Below are positions 35,029 through 46,635 of a stretch of DNA of 64,000 bases, one piece after another. The DNA comes from Prinsepia uniflora (Eukaryota > Streptophyta > Magnoliopsida > Rosales > Rosaceae). Position 1 is the first letter of the stretch, and the number at the start of each line of letters is the position of its first letter. The translations under genes and the position numbers were made by a program. The DNA lies in NCBI GenBank assembly GCA_032719365.1, contig CM064866.1, positions 8,971,781 to 9,035,780 on the forward strand, read 5' to 3'. A model generated the notes under the pieces. That model saw only the letters and a list, made by a program, of their open reading frames with translations, did no database searches and was not told where the DNA came from.

Positions 35029-35975
35029 TGTTAAGGACTCAAACTCCTCCTTAATATCTGTACTTCCTAGTATATACACTTACCTAGTTAGGACTCCCTT
35101 ATTTTATACCTAGTTAGCACTCTACCTCTTCTGTATATATTCTGCCTATACATCTTTTTGAAAGTGAAAATAATATAAAAGTTTTCATACCTTATAATCT
35201 TATATGGTATCAGAGCTGTAAAAGCTCCACCGAGCAACCCTAGAAAATAAACCCTAAATCCATGGCCGCCATTACTGCAACCGCCACCACTGCAGTCGCC
35301 CCTACTGCAGCCACCACTGCTGCAACCGTCATTCTTAGCCCTAATCCCCCCCCTCCCCCCCACCCACCGACACACTACCTTCCCTTATCACATCGCTGCT
35401 CAACTCCCCGTCAAACTCACGGCCACCACTTTCTTCCCCTGACTCGCACAGTTCCATGCCCTTCTTCACGGTTATGATCTGATGGGTTTTGTGGATGGCA
35501 CCCGTCCCTGCCCTCCTCCCACTGAATCCGCCCAGCGAGCTCACTGGTTCCGCCAGGACCAGCTTCTTCTTCTCGCCATTTTGGCGTATGTATCACCGCA
35601 GGTGATCACTTTAATTGCCGCTGCCCAGACCTCCGCTGATGCATGGGGTCATCTCAGTCGTCTCTATGCTAGCAAAGCAAGAGCACGGGTTCTTGGTCTC
35701 AAGGAGCGGCTGACTCTCCTTCGACAAAATGGCCGCCCTGTTTCAGATTACCTCTAGGAGGTCCGGGTGCTTGCCGATGAACTGGCTGCCATCGATACCC
35801 CTTTATCAGATGACGACCTCCTTCTCCATGTCTTGAATGGTGTGGGCACTGAATTTAAGGATATTGGTGCGGCTGTCCGGTCCTGAGACACCTCATGCTT
35901 GTTCAGCATGAACTAGCCTCCAGCCGTGTTAACCCCACCTCTGTCTCATATGAAGGTAACTTCACCACTAGGATG
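35029..35975 (+). mobile_element. 5' fragment of a Copia retrotransposon: LTR, primer site and partial gag
   Basis: A 176-bp LTR (35029-35204; starts TGTTAAGG, last bases TATA where CA is expected) is followed at once by the initiator-Met primer site at 35205. A gag frame begins with the ATG at 35262 (alanine/threonine-rich start). After a frame change and a TGA near 35440 it continues as FHALLHGYDLMGFVDGT ... HWFRQDQLLLLAILAYVSPQV ... AWGHLSRLYASKARARVLGLKERL. That is the UBN2-type Gag of Copia elements, which packages the RNA. A TAG follows SDYL at about 35755 and the homology fades near 35975. Everything downstream, including the second LTR, is gone. Confidence 0.88.
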
Positions 35976-36418
35976 TAAACTATCTTGTCCTGATGAATGC
36001 TAATTGATTAGAGCCTGTAAAACTCACTTATATTGCACTTTAAAATCATTACTAGAAGCAGTCAAGTGTATCGTGCCCTCACAATGGTGGATGGGCATAA
36101 AAACGTGACCATTGAGAAAATAAAAACCAAAAGGATTTGTATGTGGACATTTTGTACAAGAGTAGAAAAGCCTTCTATAGGCGACTCACAACATTTCTAT
36201 GTAGCAAAGTATTTTCTCTCGACTCAGTTGAGAGAATCTAAGTCCTAGACGGCTGCAAATGTGCCAGAGACTTGTCTTTTCCTATTTTTCACTTCCAGTA
36301 GGTATCTTTTTTCTTTGATGTGACCAGTGGACTCCCTCTTGCTCAATCAAATCATCAATATCATTCTGGGGAAAAAGAAAACAATTTGGTGCAGGTGCCG
36401 ACCCCCAATGTTGCCGTG
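35976..36418. other. Intergenic, downstream of PIGP
   Basis: No feature recognised; part is expected to be the 3' untranslated region of the minus-strand PIG-P gene. Confidence 0.5.
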
Positions 36419-37600
36419 CTATTTAAACATCGAATGGTTGATTCTGTCGATGCTTACATCGGATATGGGTTCAATAGGCTGATCATCTCCCTCCATTCGA
36501 GCAGAGCTCAAAGGGTCTCTACTGAATTCATCTACAGAAGATAATGGAGGTGATGCCTAAACTTATCATATAATGAACTGAAACCCTGAAGTTTTAGTCA
36601 AAAAAGGGAGGCAATCATGTCAGTGCTCACCGTAGACAGTATATAAGGAAGATGGAGGAGGGGTCGACATGAAATTGAGGCCACAGTAAAATCCCAATGC
36701 TAACACCACTGTCATCATAGCATAAGCTGGAACGGCCAATGCCCAGTACCTGAAAATAGAACCATACATTTTTTAACTTGGAAATTGTTTCAATAAAATT
36801 TCCCTAAACATTGGCCATGGACCAAACATTGTCTTTCCCAGTCACTAACCTTGACTTCATTTAATCCTGACTTATAATAGTTCCCTAGGCTAAGAGGAAC
36901 ATTACGAAAGTTTCACATGCTACTTTGAAAGAAATGACTTGTGTTTGTCAACAAGGTTACATACGCTACAAAGCTAGAAAACACTAGCTTGGCTGTTATT
37001 GAAATAACTAGAGACTATATTAATAGAGAATATGCAGATTTAGCAAGTGAGGTTTTTGTAAGAAAATTTAAATAACAATATGCACAACATCATTTGCTTT
37101 CTTCTTTTTCTTTTTAACATCCTAGCATACAGGGATTATATTAGTGTGAACAAACAATTTAGCCTCGCAATTTCATGAAAATTGCTAGACTTAGAATTAC
37201 TCCATCGAAGCCATAAAAGAAAACTTGAAAACATAAGAGACAAACCTTTCAAACTGACCTACTAGGATAGTAAAAGATCCCAATGGAATGCAGCCAAGAC
37301 TCTGGAACATATGCCCACACCAAGAAAATAACTGCTTCCCACAGAATAACACCAAATGGTATATATCAATTTGAAATGTGTTTGAAGAACTCAAAAGTAG
37401 AAAAACTTGGTAGATGAAGTAGTGGGACCTGTAGCAACAACAGTAGTGATTGATCCAACAAAGCCATAAACTTCAGAAGGTTTGGGACCATGGAACCCAG
37501 AAGCCTTATCATCTGGATCCACAAAAGAGACTGTTGCCCTCCTCCTCTTTGAAACACTCAGGATTCTTCTGGGGCTACAAACGGAATAAGAATCTTCCAT
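36419..37600 (-). CDS. PIGP: PIG-P, subunit of GPI-GlcNAc transferase
   Basis: Four GT-AG exons on the minus strand: 37429-37600, 37259-37331, 36631-36749, 36419-36531. Phases agree, giving 158 aa. PIG-P is an ER membrane subunit of the complex that transfers GlcNAc to phosphatidylinositol, the first step of GPI-anchor synthesis. The PIG-P domain begins at KPSEVYGFVGSITTVVATVIFLVWAYVPE (about residues 40-68, first membrane helix). Then come WLHSIGIFYYPSRYWALAVPAYAMMTVVLALGFYCGLNFM (second helix region) and the conserved STPPPSSLYTVYDEFSR motif. The tail is acidic and polar. The start is the ATG at 37598-37600; the upstream codons in frame contain no ATG. Length is normal for plant PIG-P. The exons are too short to stand out as open frames. 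No damage seen. Confidence 0.92.
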
Positions 37601-38492
37601 GCTTTCTTCTGGGATTATTTCCAGCACAATCAGAATGATTTATAAATTACCATATAAAAAGAATACATTTGATCAAGTTTTGGGTCTTTTTCTATTACAT
37701 CAGTGGTTGTCAGAAGAAAATTACTATTTGCCTAAGAACTTGTCCATAGGTTCACTTCTAAATTATTATGTGTAATCACATCAAAGATCAAGAATCATGT
37801 TGTAACTTTTTGAATTGTAAGTGCCTGATTTGAAGAACAAAGATGTTAGTTACTAAACATAAAAGGAATCACAATTAACTCTATCAAATTAAGAGTTGAC
37901 AGATACACCACTTTTATTTCAATTGGAATCAGGCAGCTGGCAGATTATGCTAATTATTCCCCACAACATGGACAACTAGCAGAATCTCGACAGCTTGGGA
38001 TTACATTTGCTTGACTTTTCACTTGTTCTTGTTTGAAGAAGAGAATATGGACATACCAACTGAAGAAAATTTCAAAAATACAAGTCGGTTTGAGTTAAAA
38101 GCCTTTTCAAAATTTAAACCCACACCAGTTTTTCTCCACTCTAACACTAACATCATAACGAAAATTTAAACAAATCTATTGAAAGACTGCATCTCAATAT
38201 AAAGAATGTAGTATTTCAATTATTATACAATATTTATCATCCAAAAATAGACACTAGAAATTAATTTTCTTCAATAAGAGCTTGTGCGTATCAACTAATC
38301 ACTCAAGAGAACAACAAATATAATAAATCATAAATTTTATAATGTATACTACACATATCTAGCGTCAATAATACAAGAAAGAGAATAATGGGATACAGTG
38401 CTTGCACGAATTCTAGCTAGAAAAGACAGTTGATGAGTGGGATACACTGCAAAACAACTTTTATGCGTACATAAGAAGAGAAACAGACCTTG
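37601..38492. other. PIGP upstream region and intergenic DNA
   Basis: AT-rich; it must include the PIGP promoter. No other gene or repeat recognised. Confidence 0.5.
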
Positions 38493-39078
38493 TGTTGTAA
38501 ATTTTGTCCCTTTACTGATCTTGTTTCTTGATAGACTTAGGTGACTATGCAAACAATAGGATGATGCTAAGATAATGCGGAATATAGATGAACAATAAAG
38601 TAAACACGCCACACACACGAACACAAGAATTTAGCGAGGTTCGGCTAATCTTTGCCTACGTCCTCGTGTGACCTCCTTGAGAAATCACTAGCACTATGAA
38701 GATAACAAGATTACAAGAATTTATGTAGAATCCTGACCTAATCCCCAAACCCTTGCTCACGATCTCTCAAATCACTCTTTTTCTCTTATACCCGTGTATG
38801 ACTTCTTAGTTTACTGTTGTCTTATTTTTCTGTGTGTATGTAAGGACTCCTAAGAGGCCTATTTATAATGTATAGGACTTAGGTTACACTCCTTAGCATA
38901 TTACAATTCCTATTCCTCTTTGGAGATGGAAAGATAACTTATTTCCTAATCTCTAGAGGGCTATGGAATACTTTTCCTAATCCTATATGGAAACACTAGA
39001 TTAACTTGGAATCCTAGTTAAACTAGTATTCCTGGTCAAACACTAATTTTTGGTATTTGCCGAGCCAATTCTTCAACA
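38493..39078 (-). repeat. 3' LTR of the Copia element
   Basis: 586 bp, TG...CA, matches 43351-43936 with about two substitutions. Confidence 0.95.
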
Positions 39079-39252
39079 ATCTCCAGCTTGGTGAGTCAAA
39101 ACCAAGAAATGACCATTGAAAACCCAGAATGTCTTCGAACCTTCTTGAAGCAACCCTGAAAAAACTTCAAGAACCTTTCACCTTGGCAAAAAAAAAATAA
39201 ACTCCCTTTTGCCCTACTGCACCTCATATGAGGAGGTGCTCCACCCAACCCT

Positions 39253-42200
39253 TTAGCACGAGATAAGGTTGAGTAAGTTCAAGCAATACTTGAACTTCTC
39301 TGGTATAACTGTTTTAGTAAGATAGTCAGAAGCATTTTCCTTTGTATGGACCTTTTCGACTATCACCTCCTTAGAGTCGACCCAATCCCTTATCCTGTAT
39401 AACGGACATCAATATGTTTTGATCTCCCATGAAACACTTGATTCTTTGCTAAGAAGATAGCACTTTCACTGTCACACCTAATCACCACAGATTTCTGAAT
39501 GATTCCGAACTCCCTCGCTAAACAACTTAGCCAAACTGCTTCTTTTCCAGCTTCTGCTAGTGCAATGTACTCTGCCTTTGTTGTAGACAATGCTGAAATA
39601 GACTGTAGAGTAGACCTCCAACAAATAAGGCCACCACCACACGTGAACACGTAACCTGTCGTGGACCTTCTTCTGTCTAGATTCCCTGCGTAGTCTGCAT
39701 CCACATAACCCAACACATATGTTTCTCCTTGCTATTTTTCAAACAAAATGCCCAGATTTTTTGTTCCCTTCAAATAACGAAGGATCCACTTAACTGCAGA
39801 CCAATGCTCCTTTCCTGGATTTGCCATATACCTCGAGACAACGCTCATTGCTTGGGCTAAGTCAGGTCTGGTGCAAACCATTGCATACATAAGACACCCT
39901 ACTGCACTTGCATATGGTACTTTCTTCATCTCCTTCAACTCTTGTTCTGTAGTTGGACTTTGCAGTGCACTCAATTGATAGTGTGTTGCTAATGGAGTGG
40001 ACACTGGCTTTGCTTCATTCATGTTGAAGCGCTCCAAAATACTTTGAATATACTTTGGTTGTAATAGCCAAATCTTTCCCGCTGTTCTGTCCCTCCGTAT
40101 TTGCATTCCAAGGATCTTTTGTGCGGGTCCTAGATCCTTCATGTCGAATTCCTTACTTAGTTGCATCTTCAACTTTCGAATTCTAGACATATCTTGACAT
40201 GCAATCAACATGTCATCTACATAAAGTAGCAATAGTATAATCTTACTATCTTCGAACATATGATAGTAAACGCAACAATCATATAAGCATCTTCGAAACT
40301 CAATTTTCAGCATATAGGAATCAAAACGTTTGTACCACTGTCTTGGAGATTGCTTTAGCCCGTAAAGTGACTTCTTCAATCTGCAAACCATACTTTCCTT
40401 TCCTATTTCGACATACCCCTCTGGCTGAACCATGTAGATGACTTCTTCTAAATCACCATGTAGAAACGCTGTCTTCACGTCCATTTGTTCTATCTCCATG
40501 TCTTGCTGAGCTGCTATAGATAATAGCAATCTAATTGAAGTATGCTTAACTACTGGTGAGAATATCTCATCATAGTCAACTCCCTCCTTTTGCGAGTATC
40601 CCTTAGCCACTAACCTGGCTTTGTACCTCATTGTGTCTCCTTCATGTGTTCCTTCTTTCTTTCTAAACACCCATTTACAGCCAATTGTTTTTCTATCCTT
40701 TGGTTTAGAAACTAACTCCCAAACAGAGTTCTTCTCAAGAGATTCCATCTCTTCTAACATAGAAATCATCCAACTTTCCCGTTCATTACTTGCTATAGCT
40801 TCTTGATACGTGGTTGGATCTCCTTGACTGATTGTTAGAGCATAATTCACTTCATCGTGTTCAAAACCATACTTTTCTGGTTTCTTACGATTTCGAACAG
40901 GTTTGTCCAATGCTATGATCCTCTGAAACTGTTCTACAGGTGTTGTGCGAACCAGAGAGTCTTGGTTCTGCACGTGTGGCTCCACCTGCGTTTGTACTGG
41001 TGACTGCTGCTGTTGCTCTACTTCTTCCTCATCAAACTCTGCGTCGTAATCCACTTGCTCATGCTCCACCTGAGCTGGATTTTCTTCCATGACTGGTTGG
41101 GGTTGAGGAACTTCGGTTGTTTCTTCTTCAGCATTATTCCTTTCATTTTTCTTATTCTGGTTCAAGGGCATAGTCTTCTCGTTGAATATTACATCCCTAC
41201 TTAAGACTACCTTCTTGTTTACGAAATCCCATAGCTTGTAGCCCTTCACTCCTTCACTGAAACCAATGAATATGCACTCGAGTGACTTAGGCTTTAACTT
41301 GGTTCTCTCATCACTTGGAATATAGGCATAAGCACTGCAACCGAAAACTCTTAATTTTGAGTAGTTAACGGGTTTTCCGGTCCATATCTCTTCTGCACAC
41401 TTAGAATTGAGAACCCTTGATGGTGATCGATTTACCAAGTAGCAAGCATGGTTGACTGCTTCTGCCCAGAACATATCTGGTAATCCAGCATGAAATCTCA
41501 TGCTTCTCTCTCTTTCCATGAGAGTTCTGTTCATCCTCTCGGCAGCACCATTTTGTTGGGGAGTTTTCTTCACCGTAAAATGTCTTGTAATGCCTTGTTC
41601 TTTGCAAAACTCTAGGAAGCTGTTGTCCTTATATTCACCTCCGTTGTCACTTCTTAGGTATTTGATTTTTCGTCCAGTCTGATTTTCTACAGCAACTTTC
41701 CACTCTTTAAACTTAGTGAAAGCTTCAGATTTCTCCCTCATGAAATAGACCCAAATCTTCCTCGAAAAATCATCTAAGAATGTGATAAAATACCTGGAAC
41801 CTGCCATGGATCTGGTTGGTGCAGGGCCCCAAACGTCTGTGTGAATATACTCCAACAGATTTTTGCTTATTTCCTCAATATTCGCAAGCTTGAACGACGT
41901 CTTTGTTTGTTTCCCAAGGATACAGTATTTACATAAATCTAGTTTGCAATAATTGACACCTTCTAGCTTATTCTTCTTGTGTAACTCTTGCAAACCGTTC
42001 TGACTCATATGCCCGAGCCTAAAGTGCCAAAGCTCAGTCTTGTCGTTAGTATCACCTTTCGTGGATACTGCTGCTCCACCTACTACTGTATTTCCTCGAA
42101 GCTTATATAATTGATTAGGTTGGATTTCTCCTTTCATTACGACAAGGGATCCTTTGACAACCTTGAGTATCCCTTCTTCAGCTGAGTATCTTAGCCCTGC

Positions 42201-43313
42201 CTTGTCAAAGGTACCGAGAGATATAAGGTTCTTCTTCAATTTTGGAATGTGTCTAACCTTGTCCAATGTCCTAACAACCCCGTCGTGCATTCTGATTTTA
42301 ATTGATCCAATACCTTGGATCATAAGTGGTGAGTCATCTCCCATTAACACTTCTCCGATGCTGGTTTCCTCATATGTATCAAACCATTCTTTGATAGAAC
42401 ACATGTGGAATGAACATCCCGTATCCAAAATCCAAAATTCGAAAACACTGGAGCTGGATGATACTGCAAGGAGCTCTCCGTTGTAATCCTCAGAAGTTAC
42501 AACACTGGCTGTGTTTGAGTTCCCTGCCATCGCCTTTGCTTTCCTTTCTTTCCATATGTTGCAGTTCTTCTTCCAATGATCTGAAGCACCACATACGAAA
42601 CAACCCTTTTTATCTTTTCCTTTGGATTTTGACCTACCTCTGTTGCCTGGTTTATCCGGTCTTTTCTCTGATCTGCCTCTCTCTGTGCCTTTAACATAAA
42701 GGCCTTGTGCTTGAGAGCTTTCAGTGTTCTTGTCCATCTTGACATAGGACTGAATGGCTTCGGTAACCTCATCTAACTTCAGAGTATCCTTACCGAACAT
42801 CAATGTGGTTCTGAGGTGCTTGAACGAAGGCGGTAGAGATCTTAGCATTAAGAGTGCCTTGTCATCGTCCTCATATTTTACATCCACCTTGGATAAATTC
42901 GCAACACAATTCTGAAACTTGCTTAGATGTTCTTGCAAGTCTCCCCCTTCTTCCATCCGAAGGCTGAATAGTTCATCTTTTAAGAAAAGTTTGTTGGATA
43001 AAGTTTTACCCCTAAAGAGCTTCTCCAGCTTATCCCATGTTTCCTTAGAATTCATGTCCTCGTCGATATGAAGCAATACATTATCCGCTAGGTGCTGCTC
43101 TATAAAACTCTTCGCCTTCCTGTCCATCTTCTGCCACTGCGCATCTGTTATGCCAGTTGGCCTTTTCTCTGTACCGAGAAGAGCCTCCTGCAGATCTTGT
43201 TGGATCAGGACGTTTTTCACCTTCCTCTGCCATAACGTGAAGTTCTCTTTCCCGTCAAACGGCTTGATCACAGTCTTCACGTCATTGCTCGTGTTTGCCT
43301 TGACACCCGCCAT
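39253..43313 (-). pseudogene. Copia Gag-Pol polyprotein, nearly intact
   Basis: The start is the ATG at 43311-43313 (MAGVKAN); a longer frame reading in from the primer site has no earlier ATG. Order: UBN2-type Gag (about 15-200), zinc knuckle CX2CX4HX4C at 238-251, aspartic protease DTG at 297-299, GAG-pre-integrase HHCC block (LWHFRLGHMS ... CKYC), integrase core (HTDVWGP, SDNGGEY, GAAERMNRT), a Gln/Glu-rich linker, RT with YVDDM at 40209-40223, and RNase H (DADYAG, STTKAEY, SKHIDVRY). Two lesions: a TAG at 39732-39734 between RT and RNase H, and a small indel near 39395 after HIDVRY. Past that, another frame continues as IRDWVDSKE ... KFKYCLNLLNL to a TAA at 39253-39255. All catalytic motifs upstream of the TAG are present. 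Confidence 0.93.
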
Positions 43314-43335
43314 CTCAAAAAAACACTTTCCCAGG

Positions 43336-43348
43336 AGCTCTGATACCA
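43336..43348 (-). other. Primer binding site of the Copia element
   Basis: The minus strand reads TGGTATCAGAGCT two bases inside the 5' LTR, the initiator tRNA-Met complement. Confidence 0.92.
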
Positions 43349-43350
43349 AT

Positions 43351-43936
43351 TGTTGTAAATTTTGTCCCTTTACTGATCTTGTTTCTTGATAGACTTAGGT
43401 GACTATGCAAACAATAGGATGATGCTAAGATAATGCGGAATATAGATGAACAATAAAGTAAACACGCCACACACACGAACACAAGAATTTAGCGAGGTTC
43501 GGCTAATCTTTGCCTACGTCCTCGTGTGACCTCCTTGAGAAATCACTAGCACTATGAAGATAACAAGATTACAAGAATTTATGTAGAATCCTGACCTAAT
43601 CCCCAAACCCTTGCTCACGATCTCTCAAATCACTCTTTTTCTCTTATACCCGTGTATGACTTCTTAGTTTACTGCTGTCTTATTTTTCTGTGTGTATGTA
43701 AGGACTCCTAAGAGGCCTATTTATAATGTATAGGACTTAGGTTACACTCCTTAGCATATTACAATTCCTATTCCTCTTTGGAGATGGAAAGATAACTTAT
43801 TTCCTAATCTCTAGAGGGCTATGGAATACTTTTCCTAATCCTATATGGAAACACTAGATTAACTTGGAATCCTAGTTAAACTAGTATTCTTGGTCAAACA
43901 CTAATTTTTGGTATTTGCCGAGCCAATTCTTCAACA
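43351..43936 (-). repeat. 5' LTR of the Copia element
   Basis: 586 bp copy of the left LTR; it ends at the CCTTG target duplication. Confidence 0.95.
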
Positions 43937-45430
43937 CCTTGGACCTGAATACAAAGGCGCAGGATATCAAGGTGTATCATGGTTACTGGCATTGAGTTAT
44001 GATAGCTTACCGCATCGTTCAACACTCTGCTTTCTCTATTTAGCACAGTTTCCAGAAGATTATGCAATACCGGTGAAAATGTTGACTAAACTGAATCAGA
44101 GAAGGTTTTATATCATCAGTATCCACAGAAATGATGGAAAATGTGGCATACAGTTGCCTAAGTGAGTTGATAGACAGGTGCAAGGTTCAAGTTGGAAAAG
44201 TTGGTTCAACTAAGAAAATCAAAAAGTGTCATCTCCATGATCTCATGTGAGACTTGTGCACGCTAAAGGCGAAAGAGGGGAGCTTCCCTACATTATCGAT
44301 TGTTCTGAAGCCAAGGTAACCAAGGAAGTGACAATTAACAGAGTTCGAAGACTTGCCATCTACTTGGACCAAAAAGTCAGTGAGTATGCTCCCGTAAGAG
44401 ATGAAAGAGATGGGCATCTTAGGTCTGTGTTATACTTTGGCTTTGGCCTAGAAAACTTCTACTCATTCTCATGCCGGGACAAAGAATTATTGGGGCCATT
44501 GTTCAGGAGCTTCAAATTTCTTAAGAGTTTTGAAGTTAGAAGGTTTGCAGGGAGTAAGGCTACTACTGAGTACAATTGGGAATGTAGTCCATTTGGGGTT
44601 TTTAAGCTTAAAGAATACTAGTGTTGAAGAACTACCTTCATCAGTAGCGAATTTGATTTGTTTGCGGACCCTAGACTTATGATTCAACGAATACAATACT
44701 AGAAGGATGAAAATTCCAAACATATTTTTGGAAGATGGAACAATTGAGACACCTATTTCTACCCTCACGTTCTTACATTGTATGCTGTCATTCGCTACTC
44801 TTGGGAATTTGCAGACACTAGTCAATCTTGGAAGTTACAAGTTTATCTGAATAAGTTGACCAATTTGAGAAAATTGGTAGTAAGGGTGTATGCTGATATT
44901 GGGAAAATGGCGAGCATCACATCTAACAATAATGTTCGGTCTCTATCAGTTAGTATCTCTGTTGAAGAGGATAAACCAAGGAGCATAGTGTTAAACTATC
45001 CTACCATACACTAGCTGCAACTACTTGGAAGAATGCAAGAGTCACCAGAAGCCCTCCTGAGCTTTTCAAACCTCATCAAATTGACACTGCGTGGCATTTA
45101 TAGCTTTTGGCGCATAAACAGAGAAATACTAGAGAAGCTGCCAAACTTAAGAATATTGTTTTTCCATATTCTATGCTTCAAATATTCACATCCACTGATT
45201 TTCCCTAAGGAAGGATTTCCTAATCTCGAATTTCTTTCCCTAAACAAGTTGGATGAATTAAAGGAGTGGAGGATGGAGAAAGGAGCCATGCCTAGTCTCT
45301 GCCGATTGCACATTCAACATTGCTCATCACTAAGGGTTCCAGACGGGCTTATCACCCTCAACGAATTAATCATCAACGGGATGGATGGTACATGGGAGGA
45401 GATCAGCATTTCTACATTACGGTACAATAG
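43937..45430 (+). pseudogene. CC-NBS-LRR resistance-gene fragment (RPP13/RPP8-like), broken
   Basis: Starts in the C-terminal part of the NB-ARC domain: YQGVSWLLALSYDSLPHRSTLCFLYLAQFPEDYAIPV, the ALSYxxLP...CFLY motif. Then comes an HLHDLM region at about 44230-44247 (MHD-like position), interrupted by a TGA at 44248-44250 where an Arg codon is usual. Leucine-rich repeats follow in several frames: FKFLKSFEV, HLGFLSLKNTSVEELPSSVANLICLRTLDL, LTNLRKLVV, LSFSNLIKLTL, LPNLRILFF, FPNLEFLSL, MPSLCRLHIQHCSSLRVPDGL. Frames change at least three times. The upstream coiled coil, P-loop and kinase-2 parts are absent, and what lies left of the Copia insertion is not NB-ARC. The gene was therefore already truncated when Copia landed at its edge. 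Confidence 0.85.
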
Positions 45431-45559
45431 AAGTGCTTTCATATGTTCTGTAATATTTTTCCTGTTCCAGTCCAACAATTTTTTCACTGGAAAAGATAAC
45501 TTACTGTTTTTTTCCTATGCTTCACTAAGAGATATGAAGAGTAATGAAGAAATTTAGGA

Positions 45560-46635
45560 GGAAAAGCGGTGTATGTTCTTCTGATTAAATAGCCTAAACT
45601 TATGGTTTATATAGTTGAACTGATAAAAAGTTACATATTGACACTATCTGTAAACGATCACAATTAACAAAATATGTCACAACAATTAAGCATAATACCT
45701 AAACCTATGCAATTAAGAGTGGCTATGGAGCGATTTCCAAATAGTACAGAGGGGCCGGCGGATCTATTAAGGGGCAAGGGTTATCAATTGACCACCCAAC
45801 TCCTGAAAACCTCCATTAAAGTTTCCATCTTCAAGCGAAACATCTAACATCTAACATCTTACCTTTGTGTCCCCTCTAATTTCCCCTTGCTTTTGCGCTG
45901 AGTTCTGCTCGCTCACTGCCTCTGCGCTGACCTTTGAGGCAATTACAGCGATGAGCTAACGAAATTAACTGTCAGAAATTAAAAAATGTGAGTAAGATGA
46001 AAAACCTGACAGGTGAGAAGAGAAAGCAATCAGATAAACCGAAGAAACCAATGCCCTTCGCGGCTGCAGGTATTCGATGCCGGCGAAATCGCGAGAACGA
46101 TGATAAGACAGGGAGAGAGGGAGGGATGATGCCATGTGGACTCGGTCTTTGGAAGCTGGTTCGGGTCTAAGTTTGGGCTGCAGGCACGATTTTACCATCT
46201 CGGCCCATTTTAACTTACAATAAAATGGGTTTGGACAGGTAATGCAATTAGTTTTAACTCAAAGTATCTGCACAATATTTTATTGGGTCGATTTGGTGTA
46301 AATCATGTAATTCAATTTTTAAAATTTAAAATTAAATTCAATACATTAATACATTACAATCCACATTTATATTATACAAGTGAAAAAATATCTTCCAAAT
46401 TAATAAAGTTGATTAATAAGAATAAGTTAATTTAATGCCTATTAATTATTATTTAGAATGATTTTATTTGATTACATTGATGGATTTTATTTAATTCATT
46501 TAATGTTACATTTTTTTGCTAAAAGAAATTTTTTTAAAACTAAAATATATAAAATATAATTTAATTTATTGACACATCATAACGTATTAAATGTTACATC
46601 AAATGTGGTCAATTATTATAGTTGAATATCGTAAA
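45560..46635. other. Intergenic; possible orphan first exon on the minus strand
   Basis: Mostly AT-rich. On the minus strand at about 46013-46134 an ATG opens a frame MASSLPLSLSYHRSRDFAGIEYLQPRRALVSS... that ends in a GT donor-like site. It could be the first exon of a lost or unrecognised gene, but no partner exon was found. Confidence 0.3.

Larger units (their letters stand above)
38493..43936 (-). mobile_element. Young Ty1/Copia retrotransposon, Tork-like
   Basis: 5444 bp flanked by the duplication CCTTG (38488-38492 and 43937-43941). Two 586-bp LTRs (38493-39078 and 43351-43936) differ at only two positions that I can see (T/C near 38816 versus 43676, and C/T near 39031 versus 43889). 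Element sense is minus. The primer site for initiator tRNA-Met is beside the right LTR. A single long Gag-Pol frame is nearly intact. Small LTR divergence implies recent insertion. The lineage call (Tork) rests on resemblance of the RT/RNase H and integrase blocks to the Tnt1-type group. Confidence 0.95.
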
